This document shows positions 1 to 4,184 of a stretch of DNA of 8,803 bases, piece by piece. The DNA lies in the NCBI GenBank assembly GCA_050743365.1, contig JBOGFI010000167.1, forward strand, positions 1-8,803, given 5' to 3'. A program made the position numbers and the translations under genes. The stretch is from JBOGFI01 sp050743365. GTDB taxonomy: Bacteria; Actinomycetota; Acidimicrobiia; IMCC26256; JACDBD01. Each line of letters begins with the position of its first letter. Positions within the stretch are counted from its first letter, which is position 1. Under the pieces are notes generated by a model. It was not told where the DNA came from. It worked only from the letters and a program-made list of their open reading frames with translations, and did no database searches.

Positions 1-3
1 GTC

Positions 4-271
4 TTACGCTCGGGCCGCTCCTGAGGCGGCGCGCCCGCGCCGCCGCTGGGCGCGGGCGTCGAGCCCCGCGACCACGATGAGGACCCCGCCCGCGGTCGCA
101 GGGATGCCGGTGTAGTCGGTCGGCGCGGGCCCGGCGACGAACAGCCCGATGACGTGGTGCACGAACGCGACCGCCGCCCACATCGACCCCAGCCCCAGCG
201 CGCCCAGCTCGCGTACCGACGGCACGATCCGACGCCACAGCGAGGAACACGCTGATGCGGCCGTCGGCCAT
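4..271 (-). CDS. small membrane protein, probably frameshifted near its 5' end
   Basis: I do not recognise this gene. From about base 240 down to the TAA at 4-6 the frame has very high G/C at third codon positions and encodes two hydrophobic stretches, around GSMWAAVAFVHHVIGLFVAG and GGVLIVVAGL, then an Arg/Ala-rich tail. This suggests a small inner-membrane protein with two membrane helices. That frame has no good start: it opens only at a TTG (306) without a ribosome binding site, or at an internal GTG (225). The best start is the ATG at 271, with GGGGA about 8 bases upstream, but it lies one frame off and reads MADGRISVFL before its codon use becomes poor. One extra base near 241 would join the two into a protein of about 89 residues. 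It is therefore either a sequencing error, a recent pseudogene, or a gene with a weak internal start. It is divergent from the metallo-hydrolase gene. Confidence 0.5.
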
Positions 272-273
272 AG

Positions 274-306
274 GGCAATCTCCCCTGATTGCCTAGCTAG
301 GTGCAA
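274..306. promoter_or_regulatory. overlapping inverted repeats, candidate operator
   Basis: Two inverted repeats overlap here. GGCAATC (274-280) and GATTGCC (287-293) are perfect 7-bp arms around TCCCCT. TTGC-CTAGCTAG-GTGCAA (289-306) contains the perfect 10-bp palindrome CCTAGCTAGG (292-301), flanked by TTGC and GCAA. The half-sites GGCAA, TTGCC and TGCAA thus recur at about 13-15 bp spacing. The site lies just upstream of the minus-strand start at 271, and in the mRNA the first repeat would put the ribosome binding site in a hairpin loop. TTGCC/GGCAA half-sites resemble operators of MarR-type repressors. The identity of the regulator is a guess, as no regulator gene lies in the window. Confidence 0.4.
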
Positions 307-330
307 GGGTGCCCCGCCTCCCGCGGCGCC

Positions 331-383
331 GGGGGTGGCACCCCCACCGAGGCCCCGGTGGCCGCCACCCTGGCCGTGGCGGC
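331..383. repeat. G/C-rich inverted repeats in the divergent intergenic region
   Basis: The leader of the metallo-hydrolase gene holds two hairpin-capable stretches. GGGGG (331-335) pairs with CCCCC (341-345) across TGGCA. GCCGCCAC (361-368) pairs perfectly with GTGGCGGC (376-383) across a 7-base loop. Neither is followed by a T run. In such G/C-rich DNA they may be chance, and no function is assigned. Confidence 0.3.
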
Positions 384-393
384 GCCCAGTCCG

Positions 394-408
394 TAGCGTC
401 GCGACGAA
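394..408 (+). promoter_or_regulatory. putative -10 box for a leaderless transcript
   Basis: TAGCGT (394-399) fits the actinobacterial TAnnnT -10 pattern and ends 8 bases before the A of the ATG at 408. Transcription would therefore begin at or one base before the start codon. No purine-rich ribosome binding site precedes this ATG, which agrees with a leaderless mRNA. No clear -35 box is visible. Confidence 0.35.
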
Positions 409-1238
409 TGCGGGTCCTCTTCTGCGGGGTACGGGGCTCGACCCCCGCGCCCGGCGCCGACTTCGTAGCCGTCGGCGGCCACACGTCGTGCGTTGCGATC
501 TCGCGCCGCCGCGCCGCGCCGAGTCTCGTCCTCGACGCCGGGACCGGGCTTCGCCGCCTCACCGAGGCGCTCGACGGCGCCGCGTTCCGGGGCACGATCC
601 TGCTCACCCACCTGCACTGGGACCACACCCAGGGCCTCCCCTTCTTCGCTGCCGGCGACCGTGAAGACGCCCGGGTGACACTGGCCATGCCGGCCCAGGG
701 ACCGGCCGAGGCGGTGCTCGCCGGGGCGATGTCGCCCCCGCATTTCCCCATCGGGCCCGACGGCCTGCTCGGGAGCTGGCGCTTCGTCGGCGTCGAGCCG
801 GGCGAGCACGAGATCGAGGGGTTCGCGGTGCTCGCCGCCGAGATCCCGCACAAAGGCGGGCGCACGTTCGGCTACCGGATCGTCGAGGACGGACGTGCGG
901 GCCTCGCCTACCTCCCCGACCACGGCCCGCTCGGCGCCGGCCCCGGCCCCGACGGGCTCGGCGCCCGCCACGACGCCGCCCTCGACCTCGCCGGCCGCGT
1001 CGACGTGCTCGTGCACGGCGGGCAGTTCACAATTGACCAGGCCGAGCGCGCCGCCGACTTCGGGCACGCGACCGTCGAGTACGCCGTGCGCCTGGCCGAG
1101 GAGGCCGGGGTGGGACGCCTCGTGCTGTCCCACCACGACCCGTCTCGCACCGACGCGCAGGTCGAGTCGATCCTCGCCGGACTGTCCGCACGCGTGCCGG
1201 TGACGGCCGCGACCGAGGGCCTCGAGCTGACGATCTGA
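408..1238 (+). CDS. metallo-beta-lactamase-fold hydrolase (PhnP / phosphodiesterase-like)
   Basis: A cytoplasmic 276-residue metal-dependent hydrolase of the MBL superfamily. The N-terminal strand FCGVRGSTPAPG, followed by GGHTSC, is typical of the PhnP-like branch that includes phosphodiesterases. The metal site is complete: H68-L-H70-W-D72-H73, H148 (IPHKGG), D171 (LPDHG), H203 (VHGG) and a C-terminal SHHD with H242/H243. The substrate cannot be read from the sequence; phosphodiester or cyclic-nucleotide cleavage is a family-based guess. The frame is open back to 309, but those upstream codons give an unstructured Arg/Pro/Gly-rich peptide. The ATG at 408 starts directly on the conserved first strand and sits behind a possible leaderless promoter, so I chose it. 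The next gene on the same strand encodes a cyclic-nucleotide-binding protein 110 bases downstream, with a hairpin between them. Confidence 0.9.
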   Translation: MRVLFCGVRGSTPAPGADFVAVGGHTSCVAISRRRAAPSLVLDAGTGLRRLTEALDGAAFRGTILLTHLHWDHTQGLPFFAAGDREDARVTLAMPAQGPAEAVLAGAMSPPHFPIGPDGLLGSWRFVGVEPGEHEIEGFAVLAAEIPHKGGRTFGYRIVEDGRAGLAYLPDHGPLGAGPGPDGLGARHDAALDLAGRVDVLVHGGQFTIDQAERAADFGHATVEYAVRLAEEAGVGRLVLSHHDPSRTDAQVESILAGLSARVPVTAATEGLELTI

Positions 1239-1245
1239 GCAGCTG

Positions 1246-1265
1246 CGGGGGTGCACGCACCCCTG
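1246..1265 (+). terminator. hairpin after the metallo-hydrolase gene
   Basis: Starting 8 bases after the TGA, GGGGTGC (1248-1254) and GCACCCC (1257-1263) form a perfect 7-bp inverted repeat. A G-T and a C-G pair extend it to 9 bp. There is no T run after it, as is usual for hairpin terminators in high-GC actinobacteria. It may separate this gene from the next one, or only attenuate read-through. Confidence 0.4.
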
Positions 1266-1348
1266 AGGAGACACCGGTTCGCGCCCTAGCCGGCGCGGGC
1301 CGGCGCTCCTTAGGCTGGGAGCCGTTACGAACTGGAAGGGAGCGGGCC

Positions 1349-2347
1349 ATGCGGATCGAGTCGTCGGTCACCAGCATCTCGTGGATCCCCTCGGAGGCGG
1401 TCACGGGCGCCAACAAGGCCGTCTTCGAGACCGGTTTTACGCACTACGACGACCCGCCGCCCGACGTCGTCCCCGATCTCGACGCGCTGCGGGCCGCTGA
1501 CGGCTTCCGGTTCGCCAACCGGCTCGGCGCCTGGATCGAAGTCGAGAGCGGCAAGATCGTCGATGCCGGCTACGCCGGGGGCGGCATGATGGGCTCGACC
1601 ACGATCCGGTTGGGCAGGCGGGCCACGTTCGCCGCGGTCGGGCTCCCCGATATCCAGCGCGAGCCGGAGCTAAGGGGGACCAGCGCGCGCTTTGTGCAGA
1701 CAGCGGGCGGTCGCACCGCGCTGCCGGCGCCGCGCCGGGTCAACCACCCGCCGTTCATCCAGCTCAAGGCGCCGCTGGTGTGGACGACCCTGGCCCTCAC
1801 GATCCACACCGACGGCTCGTCGGAGTTCGAGATGACGGGTGCGAGCTCGTTCCCGCGCCATTGGGTCTACGACGGTTCCGGGAAGCTCGCGGCAAAGGCG
1901 GGGCTGGCTCACTTCAAGGACTGGTACCGCAAAGCGTTCGGGAAGCACACCCCCTGGGGTGACGAGGACTCGTCGGTCCTCGTCACCGAGGTGGAGACGG
2001 CCCTCGAACGCGAGCTGTCGACGCAGCTCATGCGGGGCGGTGCGAAGCCTGACATCCGGAAGGTCAAGAAGGGCGTCACCCTCGTCGAACAGGGTGAGGC
2101 GGGCGACGACGTGTTCCTGCTCCTGGACGGGGTGCTGTCGGTGGAGGTCGACGGCGAGGCGTTGGCCGAGCTGGGGCCGGGCGCGATCCTCGGCGAGCGA
2201 GCGGTGCTCGAGGGCGGCCGTCGCACCTCGACGCTGCGAGCGCTCACGAAGATGAAGGTCGCGGTCGCCCGCGGTGACCAGCTCGACCGCGACGCCCTGG
2301 CCGAGGTCAGCCGCGGGCACCGGCGCGAGGAGCGACCGGGCGGCTAG
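1349..2347 (+). CDS. cyclic-nucleotide-binding domain protein with an unrecognised N-terminal region
   Basis: A 332-residue soluble protein. Residues ~233-320 form a cyclic-nucleotide-binding domain: EQGEAGDDVFLLLDGVL matches its first beta strands, and LGERAVLEGGRRTST (281-295) matches the phosphate-binding cassette. The key G282, E283 and R292 are kept, so ligand binding is plausible. The residue after R292 is Thr, as in the cGMP-selective cassette of protein kinase G; CRP has Ser there. There is no DNA-binding helix-turn-helix after it, so this is not a CRP-type regulator. Residues 1-215 (with GGGMMGSTTIRLG and a HxxWYR-like GLAHFKDWYRKAFG stretch) match no domain I can name. GGAAGGGAG 7 bases before the ATG fixes the start. 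A TAGGCT at 1311-1316 could be a -10 box. The preceding MBL hydrolase may be a functional partner. Confidence 0.85.
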   Translation: MRIESSVTSISWIPSEAVTGANKAVFETGFTHYDDPPPDVVPDLDALRAADGFRFANRLGAWIEVESGKIVDAGYAGGGMMGSTTIRLGRRATFAAVGLPDIQREPELRGTSARFVQTAGGRTALPAPRRVNHPPFIQLKAPLVWTTLALTIHTDGSSEFEMTGASSFPRHWVYDGSGKLAAKAGLAHFKDWYRKAFGKHTPWGDEDSSVLVTEVETALERELSTQLMRGGAKPDIRKVKKGVTLVEQGEAGDDVFLLLDGVLSVEVDGEALAELGPGAILGERAVLEGGRRTSTLRALTKMKVAVARGDQLDRDALAEVSRGHRREERPGG

Positions 2348-2403
2348 TCGGCTGACGTGCGGGCGCGGCCCGCCGACCGACGTGTGGACGGGCATCGATT
2401 ATG

Positions 2404-2416
2404 TATGGTGCCGCCA
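2404..2416 (+). promoter_or_regulatory. putative -10 box for a leaderless transcript of the reductase operon
   Basis: TATGGT (2404-2409) fits the TAnnnT -10 pattern and lies 6 bases before the A of ATG 2416, the spacing expected if that A is the transcription start. No Shine-Dalgarno sequence precedes either ATG 2401 or ATG 2416. No convincing -35 box is seen. The 68-base gap before the gene also holds a weak nested inverted repeat (GTCGGC 2347-2352 with GCCGAC 2372-2377) that could end the upstream transcript. Confidence 0.4.
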
Positions 2417-3300
2417 TGGGGCTGGCCGACCCGCCGCCGGAGGGCTCGGCCCCACTGCCGGGCGGCACCTTCGCGGGCGAGGTCGTGGTCGTCACCGGCG
2501 GCGGGACCGGCCTCGGGAAGGCCATCGCGGTCGAGTTCGCCCGCCTCGGCGCCTCGGTCGCGGTCGCGAGCCGAGACGAGGCCCACCGTGCCGCCGGGGT
2601 CGCCGCGGTCGAGGCCGCCGGCAGTCGCGGGATCGGCGTCGCGTGCGACATCCGCGACCCTGGCGCCGTCGCGGAGGCCTTCGACCAGGTCGAGGCGCGC
2701 CTGGGCCCGGCCGGCGTGCTCGTCAACAACGCGGCCGGCAACTTCCCCGTTCCCGCCGAGGACCTGAGCCCCAACGGGTGGCGGGCGGTGACCCAGATCG
2801 TCCTCGACGGGACGTTCTTCTGCTCGCGCGAGTTCGGCCGGCGCCGGATCGCGGAGCGGCTGCCCGGCAGCATCGTCAACGTCGGTGCCGCGTACGCGTG
2901 GACGGGCGGGCCCGGCTTCGCCCACTCGGCCGCCGCCAAGGCCGGCGTCAAGAACCTCACCGAGACCCTCGCGGTCGAGTGGGGACCGTACGGCATCCGG
3001 GTCAACGGGCTCGTCCCCGGCTTGTTTCCGCACGAGGACGAGGCGCGCCAGATCGTCGAGGGCGTGCCTGAGCGCCGTGAGCACGAGGCGCGGCGCGTAC
3101 CGGCGCACCGGGTCGGGCAGCCGCGCGAGCTCGGCTGGGCGGCGACGTTCCTGTGCTCGCCGTGGGCGTCGTACATCAGCGGGCACACCCTCGTGGTCGA
3201 CGGGGCCAACTGGCAGCGTCGTCACATGCTGATGCCCGAGTTCACACCGATCCGCGAGCAGCTGGGTCGGGGCCCGTTCGACCCGGAAGGGAAACGATGA
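2416..3300 (+). CDS. SDR oxidoreductase of the 2,4-dienoyl-CoA reductase (DECR) type
   Basis: A 294-residue cytoplasmic short-chain dehydrogenase predicted to reduce 2,4-dienoyl-CoA esters with NADPH. The Rossmann motif TGGGTGLG spans residues 27-34, and the Arg in the ASRDE segment after the second strand favours NADPH. NNAAGNF (104-110) and LSPNGW closely match animal DECR. The classical YxxxK tyrosine is absent: four residues before K175 there is a Ser (SAAAK). Instead Y160 in YAWTG lies exactly 15 residues before K175, the spacing of Tyr199 and Lys214 in human mitochondrial DECR1. The tail is also of that type, with a FLCSPWASYISG segment. Substrate is inferred from these residues. I prefer ATG 2416 to the in-frame ATG 2401 because of the putative -10 box between them. 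The stop overlaps the crotonase start by four bases (ATGA), implying translational coupling. Confidence 0.88.
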   Translation: MGLADPPPEGSAPLPGGTFAGEVVVVTGGGTGLGKAIAVEFARLGASVAVASRDEAHRAAGVAAVEAAGSRGIGVACDIRDPGAVAEAFDQVEARLGPAGVLVNNAAGNFPVPAEDLSPNGWRAVTQIVLDGTFFCSREFGRRRIAERLPGSIVNVGAAYAWTGGPGFAHSAAAKAGVKNLTETLAVEWGPYGIRVNGLVPGLFPHEDEARQIVEGVPERREHEARRVPAHRVGQPRELGWAATFLCSPWASYISGHTLVVDGANWQRRHMLMPEFTPIREQLGRGPFDPEGKR

Positions 3301-4106
3301 CCGAGCCCGAGCGCTACATCGACCTCGACGTCCATGGGCCCATCGGCATTGTCACGCTCAACCGGCCCGAGAAGCTCAACGCCTGGAGCTGGGAGTCGGC
3401 TCGCCAGCTCACCGCCCGCGCCGACGAGCTGCGCTTCCACCCCGACGTGCGGGTGGTCGTCGTGAGAGCCGAGGGCCGGGCGTTCTGCGCCGGCGTCGAC
3501 CTCGGCATGCCCGAGGACCGAATCACCGGCCGTTCCCCGGCCGAGAAGGCCCGCAACTACTACGAGCGGTTCCGGTGGGTGCACGAGCGTTTCCACGTGC
3601 TCGCCAACCTGCCGCAGCCGGTGGTCATGGCCATCCACGGCTACTGCCTCGGCGCCGGCCTCGAGGTGGCGATGATGGGCGACATCCGCATCGCGGCCGA
3701 CGATGCCCGGTTCGCGCTGCCCGAGCCCAAGGTCGGCGTCTCGATCGACTCCGGCGGCGATCTCCGCCTCGTCACCGAGATCGGCGCCGGCTGGACCCGC
3801 CTGCTCGCCATGACCGGCCGCCGCATCGACGCCGAGACCGCGCTGCGGGTCGGCATCGTGCAGGAGGTGGTGCCCGGCGACGAGCTGGTCGCCCACACGA
3901 TGGCGCTGGCCCGCGAGATCGCACAGAACGCGCCGCTCGCGGTGCAGGGCATCAAGCGCACGATCAACTTCTGGGCCGAGCGCGGCCTCGCCGAGGCCAT
4001 GCGCTTCGAGGCGGCGAGCGCGTCGGGCTGCTTCGTGTCCGACGACATGACCGAGGGCTACCGCGCGATGGCCGAGAAGCGCGACGTCGCCTTCGAGGGC
4101 AAGTGA
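3297..4106 (+). CDS. crotonase-family enoyl-CoA hydratase / dienoyl-CoA isomerase-like
   Basis: A 269-residue crotonase acting on acyl-CoA thioesters, most likely in beta-oxidation. The oxyanion-hole segments are AFCAGVDLG (62-70) and GYCLGAGLE. E123 and E143 are 20 residues apart and correspond to the two catalytic glutamates of rat enoyl-CoA hydratase (Glu144, Glu164). In addition D151 lies 8 residues after E143, the position of Asp204 after Glu196 in delta3,5-delta2,4-dienoyl-CoA isomerase; the usual hydratase GGTQRL stretch reads DSGGDLRL. The protein could thus be a hydratase, an isomerase or both. Pairing with a DECR-type reductase favours a role in unsaturated acyl-CoAs. GGAAGGGA just before the ATG supports the start, and the frame's extension back to 3153 lies within the reductase gene and is rejected. 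It is the last gene of its operon. Confidence 0.92.
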   Translation: MTEPERYIDLDVHGPIGIVTLNRPEKLNAWSWESARQLTARADELRFHPDVRVVVVRAEGRAFCAGVDLGMPEDRITGRSPAEKARNYYERFRWVHERFHVLANLPQPVVMAIHGYCLGAGLEVAMMGDIRIAADDARFALPEPKVGVSIDSGGDLRLVTEIGAGWTRLLAMTGRRIDAETALRVGIVQEVVPGDELVAHTMALAREIAQNAPLAVQGIKRTINFWAERGLAEAMRFEAASASGCFVSDDMTEGYRAMAEKRDVAFEGK

Positions 4107-4121
4107 CCGAGTCCCGGACTA

Positions 4122-4164
4122 GATGCGTCCCCTGGGTACCAGGGCGGTACCCAGGGGACGCATC
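4122..4164. terminator. perfect 19-bp hairpin between convergent genes
   Basis: GATGCGTCCCCTGGGTACC (4122-4140) and its exact complement (4146-4164) flank the 5-base loop AGGGC. It lies 15 bases after the crotonase stop and 20 bases before the end of the ABC fusion gene that converges from the right, so it can act as a bidirectional transcription terminator. There is no T run on either side. Its length and perfect pairing also leave open a dispersed intergenic repeat element. Confidence 0.6.
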
Positions 4165-4184
4165 AGGGGGGTCGAACCCTCCAG

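Noticed and set aside
309..407. Upstream extension of the metallo-hydrolase to the ATG at 309
   Set aside because: The 33 added residues are Arg/Pro/Gly-rich and unlike the family, which starts on the FCGVRGS strand; a putative -10 box lies inside the extension.
297..1274. Long minus-strand open frame (325 codons) across the metallo-hydrolase gene
   Set aside because: It mirrors the plus-strand gene, which has a complete metal-binding motif set; the minus-strand product is low-complexity and lacks any recognisable domain.
1289..1306. Direct repeat GCCGGCGC twice, 10 bases apart, upstream of the cNMP-binding gene
   Set aside because: Short and made only of G and C in G/C-rich DNA; likely chance, although helical spacing was noted.
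2344..3225. Minus-strand open frame (293 codons) opposite the reductase gene
   Set aside because: Antisense shadow; the plus strand has full SDR motifs and operon coupling.
4166..4182. tRNA T-arm-like GTCGAACCC stretch
   Set aside because: No anticodon arm, D arm or acceptor stem can be built around it on either strand; the neighbouring sequence is the terminator hairpin and the end of the fusion gene.
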